From an uncultured Methanomassiliicoccales archaeon (GTDB lineage: Archaea; Thermoplasmatota; Thermoplasmata; Methanomassiliicoccales; Methanomethylophilaceae): 64,000 nucleotides of DNA. A program made the translations under genes and the position numbers. Where the stretch lies: positions 1 to 64,000 of the forward strand of contig CAKUXX010000010.1 in assembly GCA_934702355.1 (NCBI GenBank). The letters run 5' to 3'. Each line of letters opens with the position of its first letter. Within the stretch, counting starts at the first letter, position 1. The notes below the pieces were generated by a model. That model searched no databases and was not told the origin of the DNA. It saw only the letters and a program-made list of their open reading frames with translations. This document shows positions 31,294-40,759 of the stretch, one piece after another.

Positions 31294-33495
31294 TCATCCG
31301 TAGAACGGTATGTTGTCCCAGCCTGTCCTGCGTCTCCTCATATTGCGTCCCATATCGACGTATTCCTTCAGGACCATCTCGTCCACCGAAGGTCCGATGC
31401 GTCCGAGCGCCTTTTCGAAATCGTCCGCGGTCACGCCGTCGGAATCGTGGTCCCTGCGGTAGGCGGTCAGCGCAGCTTCCCTGCAGAGCGCCGCGAGGTC
31501 CGCTCCGACATATCCGTCCGTGACGGCCGCTATACGGTCCAGATCAACATTCTTCAGGGGTATTTTGCGGGTCTGGACCTCCAGGATCGACCTGCGGGAG
31601 GCCTCGTCCGGCTTGCCCACGAGGATCATGCTGTCGAATCTGCCCGGTCTGAGAAGTGCCGGGTCGATCATGTCGGGCCGGTTGGTGGCGGCCATTATCG
31701 TCACGTTCTTCATGCTCTCGATCCCGTCCATCGAGGTCAGGAGCTGCGCCACGACCCTCTCCCATGCGGAGTTGTCGCCTGTCCCGCGTATCGGGGCAAT
31801 GGAATCGATCTCGTCGAAGAAGATTATGCACGGGGCCATCTGCTTCGCGCGTTTGAATATCTGGCGGATCGCTCTCTCGCTCTCGCCGAGCCATTTGCTG
31901 GCCACTTCCGGCCCGTTCACGGTGATGAAGTTGGTCCCGGACTCGTTGGCCATGGCCTTGGCGATGAGCGTCTTGCCGGTGCCTGGAGGGCCGTACAGGA
32001 GGATCCCCTTGCCGGCGTCTATCCCGAGTCTGTCGTAGGCGTTGTTGCCCTCCTCGGGGACCAGCATCTCGGATATCTCCTGCCTGATGTCGTCCAGGCC
32101 CCCGATGTCCGACCACGAGACCTTGGGTATCTCCACGAGGACCTCCCTCATGCCGCTGGGCTCTACGTCGTTTATCGCCTCCATGAAGTCATCCATGGAG
32201 ACCTGCATGTTCTCGAGTATCTGCGACGGGACCGGCTTGTCCAGGTCCATCTCCCTCATGCGGGTGCTGAGGCAGTGCATCGCGGCCTCCCTGCACAGGG
32301 CGGCGAGGTCCGCACCAACGAATCCCTGCGTCATGGAAGCAAGCGCATCCAGATCGACGGAATCGGTCAGCGGCATGTCCCTGGTGTGCACGTCGAGGAT
32401 GTCGCGTCTGCCCTTCCTTCCCGGCACACCGATCTCGATCTCGCGGTCGAACCTCCCCGGACGGCGCAGTGCGGGATCTATCGAATCCTCGCGGTTGGTG
32501 GCACCGATGACTATCACGCTGCCGCGGTCCCCCAAGCCGTCCATGAGGGTCAGCAGCTGCGCCACGACCCTTCTCTCGACCTCCCCGTAGACGGAATCCC
32601 TGTTCGGCGCGATGGAATCTATCTCGTCCAGGAAAATGATGCTGGGGCTGTTCTTCGACGCCTCCTGGAATATGTCGCGCAGGCGCTCCTCGCTCTGCCC
32701 ATAGTACTGCCCCATGATCTCGGGACCCTTGACAGAGAACAGCGACGCGCCCGATTCGTTGGCGACGGCCTCGGCTATCAGCGTCTTGCCTGTGCCCGGC
32801 GGGCCGTACAGGAGGACTCCGCGCGGCGCCCCTATCCCGAGACGGTCGAAGAGCTCGGGATGTTTCAGCGGGAGCTCTATCATCTCCCTTATGCGCTTCA
32901 GCTCGTCATCCAGGCCTCCGACGTCGTCGTAGGTTATCTGCTGTCCCGGATTCCTCTTCGTATCCTCCTTCCGGGTGGTCCTGTCCTTCAGGGTTATCTT
33001 GGTGGCACCTGATACGATGACAGGCCCTTCGGGCACGGTGGAGATGACTGTGAAGATCGATCTGTTCCCCATCAGGGCAATGTTGGGGACGATGAGATCT
33101 GTCCCGGAGACCAGGGGTCTGGCCATCAGGCCCTTCAGGAACATGTCCTCTATGCCGGGTTCGAAGACTATCTTCTTGCCGTCTGGGATGTTCGGAGCCA
33201 GCACAACCTGTTCGGCAAGTCTCGGCTCGCATTTCCTGACGGTGACGTTCTCGTCGACGCTGACCCCGGCGCTGGTCCTGGTCAGACCGTCTATGAAGAT
33301 CATGCCCTTCCCCTCGTTGTCCGCGTCGCATTTGAAGACCTTGGCGACGACGGTCCTCTTCCCCACGATCTCCACAGTGTCACCTATCTCGACACCTAGG
33401 ATCCTGCGGGACTCGCTGTCCATCCTCGCACGGCCGTATCCTGCTTCGGACTGCCTTTGCGCCATGGCCACTCTCAGGACGAGGGAATCTTTCAT
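31294..33495 (-). CDS. cdc48: Cdc48/VCP-type AAA+ ATPase
   Basis: This 733-residue tandem AAA+ unfoldase threads proteins for degradation or complex disassembly. An N domain (about residues 1-180) is followed by D1 (GPPGTGKTLIAEAVANESG) and D2 (GPPGTGKTLIAKAMANESG), each with a DEIDSIAP Walker B and arginine fingers (LRRPGRFDREIEIG; LLRPGRFDSMILVG). The C terminus ends WDNIPFYG, so its last three residues, F-Y-G, fit the HbYX motif (hydrophobic-Tyr-any) that docks ATPases on the 20S proteasome. This agrees with reports that archaeal Cdc48 can drive the proteasome. Confidence 0.95.
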   Translation of the reverse strand: MKDSLVLRVAMAQRQSEAGYGRARMDSESRRILGVEIGDTVEIVGKRTVVAKVFKCDADNEGKGMIFIDGLTRTSAGVSVDENVTVRKCEPRLAEQVVLAPNIPDGKKIVFEPGIEDMFLKGLMARPLVSGTDLIVPNIALMGNRSIFTVISTVPEGPVIVSGATKITLKDRTTRKEDTKRNPGQQITYDDVGGLDDELKRIREMIELPLKHPELFDRLGIGAPRGVLLYGPPGTGKTLIAEAVANESGASLFSVKGPEIMGQYYGQSEERLRDIFQEASKNSPSIIFLDEIDSIAPNRDSVYGEVERRVVAQLLTLMDGLGDRGSVIVIGATNREDSIDPALRRPGRFDREIEIGVPGRKGRRDILDVHTRDMPLTDSVDLDALASMTQGFVGADLAALCREAAMHCLSTRMREMDLDKPVPSQILENMQVSMDDFMEAINDVEPSGMREVLVEIPKVSWSDIGGLDDIRQEISEMLVPEEGNNAYDRLGIDAGKGILLYGPPGTGKTLIAKAMANESGTNFITVNGPEVASKWLGESERAIRQIFKRAKQMAPCIIFFDEIDSIAPIRGTGDNSAWERVVAQLLTSMDGIESMKNVTIMAATNRPDMIDPALLRPGRFDSMILVGKPDEASRRSILEVQTRKIPLKNVDLDRIAAVTDGYVGADLAALCREAALTAYRRDHDSDGVTADDFEKALGRIGPSVDEMVLKEYVDMGRNMRRRRTGWDNIPFYG

Positions 33496-33575
33496 CGCTG
33501 TCCGAATCTATCGGCCGATATAAGGTTGCGCGCACACGCGTAGGGTTATATGTGGCTCCAGCAATCGCATTCGCA

Positions 33576-33815
33576 ATGACAGTCATTGAAATCAGGATTG
33601 AGCTCAAGAAGGGCGTCGCCGACCCGGAGGGTAGGAACACCCAGAAGACCCTTGAATCCCTCGGATTCGAGGGCATTTCATCCGTGAAGACCGTGAAGCT
33701 CTTCGAGGTGGAACTCGACGCGCCCGCCGACAAGGCGGCGGCCATGGGCGAGGAGATGTGCAGGAAGCTCCTGGCCAACCCTGTGATCCAGAACTACAGC
33801 GTCACGGTGAGGTGA
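33576..33815 (+). CDS. purS: Phosphoribosylformylglycinamidine synthase subunit PurS
   Basis: This 79-residue PurS begins TVIEIRIELKKGVADPEGRN, with VKTVKLFEVEL and a C-terminal NPVIQNYSVTV. PurS dimers hold PurL and PurQ together in the FGAM synthase that converts FGAR plus glutamine to FGAM. GGTTATATG about 25-30 bases upstream supports the ATG at 33576. The purL start follows after 4 bases. Confidence 0.93.
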   Translation: MTVIEIRIELKKGVADPEGRNTQKTLESLGFEGISSVKTVKLFEVELDAPADKAAAMGEEMCRKLLANPVIQNYSVTVR

Positions 33816-33819
33816 TCCC

Positions 33820-36150
33820 ATGTCCGGGCCGATGATCAAACGCGACGTCCCGTTCACGTTGTACGACGTCGCGATCCTGGACGCTTCCGACGAGGTACTG
33901 TCCCAGATATCCGCGGACATGTCCCTCGGATTGTCCCTGGACGAGATGAAGCGCGTCAAGGAGTATTTCGCCGGAGAGGGCAGGAACCCCACCGATGTGG
34001 AGCTGCAGGCCCTCGGACAGGCATGGAGCGAGCACTGCTGCTACAAGAGCTCCAAACCCATCCTGAAGGAGTTCGTGTTCGGTCTCGACCGCGACGACAT
34101 CCTCTCGAGAGGGGATGCGGGCGTGATGGTCTTCGACGACGACTACGGATACGCCCTCAGGATAGAGAGTCACAACCACCCGTCCGCCATCGAGCCGTAC
34201 GGAGGCGCCGCAACAGGCATAGGCGGCATCCTGAGGGATGTCGTCTGCATGGGCGCCCAGCCGATAGGTCTCGCGGACCCCCTCTGCTTCGGTCCGATCG
34301 ACCGCAAGGGAGAGCTCCCTCCGGGAGTCAAGCACCCTAGGTATCTCGTCAACGGTGTGGTCTCCGGTATCAGGGACTACGGAAACCGTGTCGGCATACC
34401 CACGATCACGGGCGGATTCTTCTTCGACGAGAAGTACACAGGCAACTGTCTCGTCAACGTCGCATGCCTCGGAATAGTGAAGAGGGCCGATCTCGCCAAG
34501 AACTACGCAGGCGGTCCTGGAGAGGTCATGATCCTCATCGGAGGACGCACCGGCCGCGACGGTATCCACGGTGTCAACTTCGCATCAGCCGACCTCACCG
34601 CAACATCCGAGGACGATTCCAGAGGAGCGGTCCAGCTCGGTGACCCGATCACCAAGGAACCCGTTATGCACGCATGCTTCGAGGTCAATGCCAAACATCT
34701 CATCACCGGTATGAAGGACCTCGGAGGAGGCGGACTGAGCTGCGTCGTGGGCGAGATGGCCCTCGATGCGGGATGCGGTGCGGATGTGGACCTCGAGAAG
34801 GTTCCGCTGAAGGAGCCCGGACTCGCACCCTGGGAGATATGGGTGTCCGAGTCTCAGGAGCGCATGATGTGCACGTGCAAGCCCGAGAACGTCGATGCCG
34901 TGCTGGAGATATTCAAGATGTGGGATGTTCTGGCGATCCCGGTCGCCAGGACCACCGATCAGAAGCGCACCAGGCTGTTCTGGGACGGGGAGCCCATATT
35001 CGACATGGACCTCGAGTTCCTCACCGGAGGTCCGGTCTACAACAGGCCCTATGTCCTCCCGGAGGTCAGTTCCAAGGCCGGGGAGAAGTTCCCCGAGCTT
35101 CCCTCCGACAAGGATGTCATCCTGACGCTGCTGTCCGACCCCAACGTGGCCTCCAAGGAGTGGGCCATCAGGCAGTACGACCATGAGGTCCGCGCATCCA
35201 CCGTGATCCACCCGATGGTCGGACCGCTCAACGAGACCGGTCCCGGGGACGCGTCCGTCCTCAGGCCCGTCCACGACAGCTGGAAGGGACTTGCCGCTGC
35301 CATCGGATGCAACCCGTGGTTCACCGAGGGCGACCCGTACAAGGGCGGAATGTCCTGTATCGACGAGACCTGCAGGAACCTCGTGGCCGTCGGAGCCAAG
35401 CCCAATGCGTTCACCGACTGTCTGAACTTCGGAAACCCCGAGAAGCCCGAGAGGCTCGGAGAGTTCAGAGAGGCCGTCCGCGGAATCGGTGAGATCGCAA
35501 GGGAGCTCAACATACCGATACCGTCCGGAAACGTCAGTCTGTACAACGAGGCGCCCGGAGGGCATCACATCCTGCCGACGCCCATGATCCTCGGATGCGG
35601 TCTCATCGATGACCTCAGGAAGGCCGTCACCGCCGACTTCAAGAAGGTCGGAAGCTGCATCTTCGTGGTCGGAAGGACCAAGGACGAGATGGGAATGTCG
35701 CTCCTCTACAGGAAGTTCGGAGGGGAGAAGGGAGTCGTGCCCGGAGTCGACATCGATCAGCTCAAGAGGTGCATGGACGAACTCCTTAAGGCGATGGACG
35801 AGGGCCTTGTGCTCTCCTGCCACGACTGTTCCGACGGAGGTATCGCCGTGGCCGTGGCCGAGATGTGCATATCCGGTCATATCGGAGCCGAGATCGACCT
35901 TTCCGCAATCGACCTCTCCGACCTGAGGCGCAAGCTCTACTCCGAGAGCAACACCCGCTGGATAGTCGAGGTGGACGGAATGGATGTCACAAGGTTCACG
36001 GAGATCATGGGCGGAGACGCCACGCTCCTGGGAATAACGAAGGGCGACTGCCTGAAGATCAAGGACAATGCGACCGTCATACCCGTGGAGGAGATGAGGG
36101 CCGCCTGGAACGGTCCCATCTGGAAGATCATGGGGGGTGCGACGGAATGA
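33820..36150 (+). CDS. purL: Phosphoribosylformylglycinamidine synthase subunit PurL
   Basis: This 776-residue synthetase subunit is of the small (bacterial/archaeal) type. Family motifs include QAWSEHCCYKSSKP, MRIESHNHPSA-like LRIESHNHPSAIEPYGGAAT (about residues 115-134), VGIPTITGG, and ISDGGLAVA-type SCHDCSDGGIAVAVAEM in the second half. It binds FGAR and ATP and uses ammonia delivered by PurQ. It overlaps purQ by 4 bases. Confidence 0.95.
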   Translation: MSGPMIKRDVPFTLYDVAILDASDEVLSQISADMSLGLSLDEMKRVKEYFAGEGRNPTDVELQALGQAWSEHCCYKSSKPILKEFVFGLDRDDILSRGDAGVMVFDDDYGYALRIESHNHPSAIEPYGGAATGIGGILRDVVCMGAQPIGLADPLCFGPIDRKGELPPGVKHPRYLVNGVVSGIRDYGNRVGIPTITGGFFFDEKYTGNCLVNVACLGIVKRADLAKNYAGGPGEVMILIGGRTGRDGIHGVNFASADLTATSEDDSRGAVQLGDPITKEPVMHACFEVNAKHLITGMKDLGGGGLSCVVGEMALDAGCGADVDLEKVPLKEPGLAPWEIWVSESQERMMCTCKPENVDAVLEIFKMWDVLAIPVARTTDQKRTRLFWDGEPIFDMDLEFLTGGPVYNRPYVLPEVSSKAGEKFPELPSDKDVILTLLSDPNVASKEWAIRQYDHEVRASTVIHPMVGPLNETGPGDASVLRPVHDSWKGLAAAIGCNPWFTEGDPYKGGMSCIDETCRNLVAVGAKPNAFTDCLNFGNPEKPERLGEFREAVRGIGEIARELNIPIPSGNVSLYNEAPGGHHILPTPMILGCGLIDDLRKAVTADFKKVGSCIFVVGRTKDEMGMSLLYRKFGGEKGVVPGVDIDQLKRCMDELLKAMDEGLVLSCHDCSDGGIAVAVAEMCISGHIGAEIDLSAIDLSDLRRKLYSESNTRWIVEVDGMDVTRFTEIMGGDATLLGITKGDCLKIKDNATVIPVEEMRAAWNGPIWKIMGGATE

Positions 36151-36962
36151 AGGCTGAAGAGATCAAGGTATGCGTCATCAGGATCGAGGGAACGAACTGC
36201 GAGGACGAGATGGCCGAGGCATTCAGGGCCGTAGGGGCCCAGGCCGAGGAAGTCCACCTCAAACAGCTGATCAAGCAGGCCCCTGCCGGCATGTGCAGGG
36301 ATCTGGAGGACTACGACATCCTCGCCTTCCCCGGCGGATTCTCCGCAGGGGACTACGTCCGCGCAGGCGCCATCTTCGGCGCTAGGATAAAGGCGGGGAT
36401 CGGTTCCGAGGTCAGAAGGTTCGTCGAGTCCGGAAAGCCCGTCATCGGGGTCTGCAACGGATTCCAGATCCTCGTCGAGATGGGCCTTCTGCCCGCGATC
36501 GACGATGTCATGACCGAGAGGCCGACCGCAGCTCTGTACACCAACGACTCCGGAAGGTTCGAGTGCCGCCCCACGGTGCTCCGCAATGACAACCGCGGAA
36601 AATGCCTCTTCACGAAGGACGTCCCCGAGAAGAAGCTGCTCATGATCCCCTCCGCGCATGCTGAGGGCAAGCTGATGAGCATGGATCCCGATTTCGTCCA
36701 GAAGCTGGAGGACAACGATCAGATCGTGTTCCGCTATGTCCGTCCCGACGGATCCGACGCGGATTATCCGTGGAACCCCAACGGCTCCCCCTCGGACATC
36801 GCAGGTATCTGCAACCCCGCAGGGAACGTCATGGGCATGATGCCCCATCCCGAGCGTGTGATCACAAGGTTCACGCACCCGGATTGGACCAGGGGCTTCG
36901 TGGAAGAGGATGGGGACGGGAAGGTCATCTTCCAGTCCGTCATCGACTCCCTGACAAACTGA
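36147..36962 (+). CDS. purQ: Phosphoribosylformylglycinamidine synthase subunit PurQ (glutaminase)
   Basis: This 271-residue class I glutamine amidotransferase has the oxyanion segment FPGGFSAGDYVRAGAI, the nucleophile loop PVIGVCNGFQILVEMGLL and the catalytic His/Glu in MGMMPHPERV. It releases ammonia for PurL. Translation is coupled to purL through ATGA at 36147-36150. It closes the purSLQ operon; a strong palindrome follows. Confidence 0.95.
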   Translation: MKAEEIKVCVIRIEGTNCEDEMAEAFRAVGAQAEEVHLKQLIKQAPAGMCRDLEDYDILAFPGGFSAGDYVRAGAIFGARIKAGIGSEVRRFVESGKPVIGVCNGFQILVEMGLLPAIDDVMTERPTAALYTNDSGRFECRPTVLRNDNRGKCLFTKDVPEKKLLMIPSAHAEGKLMSMDPDFVQKLEDNDQIVFRYVRPDGSDADYPWNPNGSPSDIAGICNPAGNVMGMMPHPERVITRFTHPDWTRGFVEEDGDGKVIFQSVIDSLTN

Positions 36963-36969
36963 TTCAATG

Positions 36970-36996
36970 GGGCCCGGGTCCCGGGCCCTATAAAAT
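36970..36996. terminator. Strong palindromic terminator between purQ and ribK
   Basis: GGGCCCGGG and CCCGGGCCC form perfect 9-base arms with one base between (36970-36988), followed by TATAAAATT. It serves convergent genes on both strands. Confidence 0.65.
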
Positions 36997-37007
36997 TATC
37001 TTGCCTT

Positions 37008-37664
37008 TCAGAGGCTGACTTTCACATCCACCTTGTCCCCGTCCTCGAGGCTGAGCGTCCTTCTGAGGTGGTATTGGCAGATGATCTCTATCGTGTCGAC
37101 GTAGTGGGATCTCTCGGGGACCACTATGGCGCAGTCTATGTTGCGGATCTTCGCCCTGTAGGCAAGGACGTCTCCGAAGCTGCGGCCTTCGCTTGTGAAT
37201 CCGGATATCGTTATCCCTGCGATGCTGCGGACCATGTCGAGTTTCCCGATGTCCTCGGGGTCGACACGGACGTTGAGGGTGCCTTCGAACGGGGTGAAGC
37301 CGAGTTTGGACTCGAACTGGACGCGGTACTTGTCCTGGCAGATGTAGTATCCTCCCTCCCCCATTCCCGATACGACGCTTCCGTGTATGGTGACGTGGTC
37401 GGTCAGTTCGAATATCCTGCGGTACTCGTTGTACTCCTTCTTGAGGTCCTCTATCCCCTTGGGGGTTATCTTTATGCGCTGTCTGCGCGCCCCAAGGTCG
37501 CGGATGATGTATTTCTCGTCAAGAAGTTCGAGGATCCTCTTCGAGGCAGATTGCTGACTCATCTCCAGAGCATCCCCCAGTTCCCTGGAAGATATGGCGA
37601 TGTAATCATCCATTGCACCCAACAAGGCCAGTTTTCTGAGTGCGAACGAGTACTTTTCATCCAT
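37008..37664 (-). CDS. ribK: CTP-dependent riboflavin kinase with winged-helix domain
   Basis: This 218-residue fusion has an N-terminal winged helix (residues about 1-80, with SSRELGDALEMSQQSASKRI as recognition region) and a C-terminal DUF120/RibK domain. The kinase shows GSVVSGMGEGGYYI and LGFTPFEGTLNVRVDPED, and uses CTP to make FMN in archaea. The fused regulator form is known in several archaea and may control flavin genes. ATG 37664 is preferred because a TATA box (ACTTTTATATC on the minus strand, near 37690) sits about 25 bases upstream. Confidence 0.92.
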   Translation of the reverse strand: MDEKYSFALRKLALLGAMDDYIAISSRELGDALEMSQQSASKRILELLDEKYIIRDLGARRQRIKITPKGIEDLKKEYNEYRRIFELTDHVTIHGSVVSGMGEGGYYICQDKYRVQFESKLGFTPFEGTLNVRVDPEDIGKLDMVRSIAGITISGFTSEGRSFGDVLAYRAKIRNIDCAIVVPERSHYVDTIEIICQYHLRRTLSLEDGDKVDVKVSL

Positions 37665-37737
37665 AATCTCGAGAAACGGAACCGCCGATATAAAAGTACC
37701 GAGAATAGCGTATGTACGAAAAAATGCGTAGATAAGG

Positions 37738-37757
37738 AAACAGGCCCTTTCGGGCCA
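37738..37757 (-). terminator. Hairpin terminator of the membrane protein pair
   Basis: GGCCC and GGGCC arms around a short GAAA-like loop (37743-37756) with a T-rich stretch on the minus-strand side, directly after the stop at 37765. Confidence 0.5.
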
Positions 37758-37764
37758 TAGGGTT

Positions 37765-38130
37765 TCAGATCCTCTGGGCGTCGACCCACTTGGATACGGT
37801 GGGGCAGGCTCCGACGAGGATGCAGGCGGCTCCGATGACTGCAAGCAGAAGGCTGACCTCGATGAAGGTAGCTTCGTAGAGCATCGAGAGGATGACCATC
37901 GCTTCGCAGACGGTTGCGATGATGACGACGGTGTTTCCTGCGACAGGGGTCACCTTGGTGAAGGAACCGGCGGTTGCGAAGAACATCGTCGCAACGAGCA
38001 TGTTGAGTCCCACGAGGGGCATGCAGTCGACCGTTCCGTCCCAGGAGTAGGCCATGGCTGCGAGGGCGATGATTCCGCCGAGCATGCCGAGGCCGATACC
38101 GAATACCATTTTTCTGGGCATTGTTGCCAT
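37765..38130 (-). CDS. Small four-helix membrane protein
   Basis: This 121-residue protein has four predicted membrane segments (about residues 8-30, 37-58, 63-84, 90-110), short loops and no cysteine motif of note. I do not recognise a family. It has a Shine-Dalgarno-like AGAGGTAAT before ATG 38130 and lies 25 bases after the DUF998-like gene, so the two are an operon. Both are integral membrane proteins of similar composition. Confidence 0.7.
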   Translation of the reverse strand: MATMPRKMVFGIGLGMLGGIIALAAMAYSWDGTVDCMPLVGLNMLVATMFFATAGSFTKVTPVAGNTVVIIATVCEAMVILSMLYEATFIEVSLLLAVIGAACILVGACPTVSKWVDAQRI

Positions 38131-38155
38131 ATTATTACCTCTGATTGGGGACCGA

Positions 38156-38740
38156 TCAGGCGGCCTTCCTTGAGTCGAATGTCATTTTCGCGCTGACGCC
38201 GAGCATCCATACGATGGCGCAGGCGACGGCGATTACCTCGACCTTCTCGATCTCCATTCCGACGAAGCATCCGACGATGATGAGGATCAGGATGCTGCTG
38301 AGCGCCGCGTTGAGCCTGGCGCCGACCTTCCAGTCGCCGACGGCGGAAAGGCCCATGGCGACGATGAGGAAGAGGAAGATGAGGACAGCGGCAGCGTCGT
38401 GTGTGTTGCCGTTTCCGAAGTCGGAGTGGATGAATCCGATGACGATCATGAAGAGGGCTGCGATAGCAGTGAAGCATCCAGATGCGCGGTTGCATCCGTT
38501 CTCGGCAAGTGCTTTACCGATACCGAAAACAGCGACGAGGACGCCGATGACTATACATCCGTAGTTGAAGAGGTTCTTCGTGAGCTCGACATCAGAGATG
38601 CCGAGGTCCGAAAGCATGTTCTCCCCGTAGACCCAGCTGGAGTCCGCATTGACCGCCACGGTTATGATGACGGCGAGAGCGAACGCAGCGAGGAATCCGA
38701 TGGCCGCGAAGGGCCCGGGGTTGCGAAAACTCACATTCAT
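38156..38740 (-). CDS. DUF998-like six-helix membrane protein
   Basis: This 194-residue protein has six hydrophobic segments. The loop after the first helix contains YGENMLSDLGISDVE followed by LTKNLFNYGCIVIGV, the 'SDLG...LFN' pattern of DUF998. Function is unknown. ATG 38740 is chosen since a TATA-like CATTTAATG lies about 26 bases upstream and longer starts would place it inside the gene. It is upstream of the four-helix membrane gene in one unit and divergent from the GPN GTPase. Confidence 0.75.
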   Translation of the reverse strand: MNVSFRNPGPFAAIGFLAAFALAVIITVAVNADSSWVYGENMLSDLGISDVELTKNLFNYGCIVIGVLVAVFGIGKALAENGCNRASGCFTAIAALFMIVIGFIHSDFGNGNTHDAAAVLIFLFLIVAMGLSAVGDWKVGARLNAALSSILILIIVGCFVGMEIEKVEVIAVACAIVWMLGVSAKMTFDSRKAA

Positions 38741-38820
38741 GACAGGCGGAGGTATCCCAGTCATTAAATGGCTTTCGTTCATTCCAGGTTCATGGCACAG
38801 GCCATACGGAGCGCGATACT

Positions 38821-39585
38821 GTGAAAAATGTGTTTTTCGTCGGAACCGCAGGCAGCGGAAAGAGCACACTCGTGGGAGCCTACAAGGAGTGGATGGAGGA
38901 TGCTGGCGTCGATGCGATCATCGTGAACATGGATCCCGGCGCGGACACGCTTCCCTACGAACCCGATGTGGACATCAGGGAATGGATCGCGTTGGACGAG
39001 GTCATGCAGGAGTATTCTCTAGGTCCCAACGGGGCCCAGATCGTCGCCGCAGACCTCATGGCCGTGAACATCAACAAGATGATGGAGGTCGTATCCACAT
39101 ACAACACGGATTACGTCCTCATCGACACCCCGGGTCAGCTGGAGCTATTCGCATTTAGGGAGTCGTCCGACATAACCGTGAGGGCATTCGGAATGCAGGA
39201 TTCGATGATCGTGTACCTTTCCGATCCGTCCCTCTGCCGTACGCCCAACGGTTTCATATCCGCAATGACGCTCGGTGCGCTGGTCCAGTTCAGGCTCCAG
39301 CTCCCGATGCTCAATCTGCTGTCCAAGGCCGATACCCTTTCCGAGGACGACGAGCAGAGGATGCTCGACTGGTATTCCGTCCCAGATGTGCTGTACGGGG
39401 ACCTTCTGGATTCCGACACGCTCCCGCAGACTGTCGTGGGAATGGAGCTTTTCAAGGCAATGGAGAACACAGGCGTCTTCGGGGAGATAAGGGCCGTATC
39501 CGCTCAGGACGGAATCGGACTCGAGGAGATCTACGCCGCGACACAGCTGATGTTCTTCGGCGGAGAGGACAACGAAAGGGAGTGA
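38821..39585 (+). CDS. GPN-loop GTPase
   Basis: This 254-residue GTPase of the XAB1/Npa3 type has the P loop FFVGTAGSGKSTLVG and the signature loop YSLGPNGAQI (Gly-Pro-Asn). Switch II is IDTPGQLELFAF and the guanine-specificity motif LLSKAD. Archaeal GPN proteins are dimers; eukaryotic relatives assist RNA polymerase assembly. The start is GTG 38821, the first possible codon before the P loop. It ends at a hairpin shared with the convergent gene. Confidence 0.93.
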   Translation: MKNVFFVGTAGSGKSTLVGAYKEWMEDAGVDAIIVNMDPGADTLPYEPDVDIREWIALDEVMQEYSLGPNGAQIVAADLMAVNINKMMEVVSTYNTDYVLIDTPGQLELFAFRESSDITVRAFGMQDSMIVYLSDPSLCRTPNGFISAMTLGALVQFRLQLPMLNLLSKADTLSEDDEQRMLDWYSVPDVLYGDLLDSDTLPQTVVGMELFKAMENTGVFGEIRAVSAQDGIGLEEIYAATQLMFFGGEDNERE

Positions 39586-39586
39586 G

Positions 39587-39607
39587 GGCGGGGCGGTCAA
39601 CCCCGCC
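39587..39607. terminator. Hairpin terminator between convergent genes
   Basis: GGCGGGG (39587-39593) pairs with CCCCGCC (39601-39607) around a 7-base loop, directly between the two stops. Confidence 0.55.
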
Positions 39608-39611
39608 TGCC

Positions 39612-40490
39612 TCACAGTTTTCCGAACCAGATCTTGATAAGGGGATATGGTTCGTCTTCGCACGAGGCGGAGAATTTCTTCAGGAATGCGAATTGGAACA
39701 CCGAGAGGACGATCACGACTATCCAGAGCACGACGAGCGTCATCATGCTGGTCGCGGACATGGTTGCGCTGTAGTCTATTCCCATCACGGTCGCCACATT
39801 GTAGTACAGTGCCGTCGTTATGAGGCCTGCCAGTCCGGTGATCATCGGGACCGCTCTGATGGCGGATATCACGGCGACTACGATGGTGAGTGCGACGCAT
39901 ACGGCCATGATGTCGCTGGGCATTATCCCTCCGATGCCTGCTGACGACATCGTCTGGAAAGGCATCGCCAACTGCTCCATGCTGTGCCCGTCTGTCTTGA
40001 GGATGTAAGTGGGCTTGTATCCGAACAGGCAGTAGCATGCGATCAGAATTGACATGACGCCTGTGATCATCACCGCGATCTTCGCATTGAACGGGTCCGC
40101 GGGCGCTGTGGTCCTGTGTTCCGGTCTTTCTCTGGCAGGACGTTCCTTCCTGCTACGGGACCGCTTCTCCTCCCGGACGTTCTCCGAACGCTCGAAAGGT
40201 CCGAAGTCGATGCTGCGCTGAGGGCCCAGGTCGATCACGTTCCTGTTGGTCTCGGCTTTGGGGGCAGTGTCGTCGAATGAAACGGATTGGACCTGTGCGG
40301 GGGTCTCATGCACGCATATCTGCTCGGGCTCTTCGTGCGCATCGAACATAGCCGACGCCGTATCAGGCTGAGGTTCTTCGATGGTGGGCGGTTCTGTGGG
40401 TACATCGCATGGTTCCAATCTGGAGCTGCATTTCCAACAGAACAGGCTCTCATCGGGGTTCATGCATCCGCAGTTCTTGCAGAGGCTCAT
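39612..40490 (-). CDS. Zinc-ribbon protein with C-terminal membrane domain
   Basis: This 292-residue protein has an N-terminal zinc ribbon (CKNCGCMNPDESLFCWKC), a long acidic then basic low-complexity linker (about residues 30-130, ending RSRSRKERPARERPEHR) and four hydrophobic segments (about residues 138-275). The layout suggests a membrane-anchored adaptor with a cytosolic zinc head. No family function is known. A smaller protein of the same plan is at 44503. Confidence 0.75.
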   Translation of the reverse strand: MSLCKNCGCMNPDESLFCWKCSSRLEPCDVPTEPPTIEEPQPDTASAMFDAHEEPEQICVHETPAQVQSVSFDDTAPKAETNRNVIDLGPQRSIDFGPFERSENVREEKRSRSRKERPARERPEHRTTAPADPFNAKIAVMITGVMSILIACYCLFGYKPTYILKTDGHSMEQLAMPFQTMSSAGIGGIMPSDIMAVCVALTIVVAVISAIRAVPMITGLAGLITTALYYNVATVMGIDYSATMSATSMMTLVVLWIVVIVLSVFQFAFLKKFSASCEDEPYPLIKIWFGKL

Positions 40491-40759
40491 ATGGGTGCAT
40501 TCAGGTCTTACCCGATATAATGTTATGTAGACACGAGGGTCAGGCTGTTGTGTGCCTATATCGGTCTAAGGTTATAGGTTTTAGCAAGTAGTTTTTTTTT
40601 TATATAGCATCGATTCTATCCTAACAGTGAAAATATCAGCCCATGGAGGATAATAATTTGAGAAATGGAAGAACCGAGAGACAATCAGGCCCAGGTCTAC
40701 ATCAATCTCCTGTGATGGTAGATTTTGTATCGACGATTCATCCTTTATGAGGTGAGCAA
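40491..40759. other. AT-rich gap with promoter-like run and possible 35-codon leader
   Basis: A T run ending TTTTTATATAGC at about 40594-40605 looks like a TATA region reading right. An ATG at 40643 opens a 35-codon frame that ends at TGA 40750, just before the Shine-Dalgarno-like GGTGAG of the next gene. The small frame has no recognisable domain and could be a leader peptide or chance. Nothing else is visible. Confidence 0.35.

Noticed and set aside
30685..33012. A 775-codon open frame on the + strand opposite cdc48 and the end of elp3
   Set aside because: It is the mirror of real coding DNA with high GC third positions. The protein has no recognisable domain, and cdc48 on the other strand is unmistakable.
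34585..35880. A 431-codon minus-strand frame opposite purL
   Set aside because: It is a shadow frame. purL is complete and in an operon with purS and purQ.
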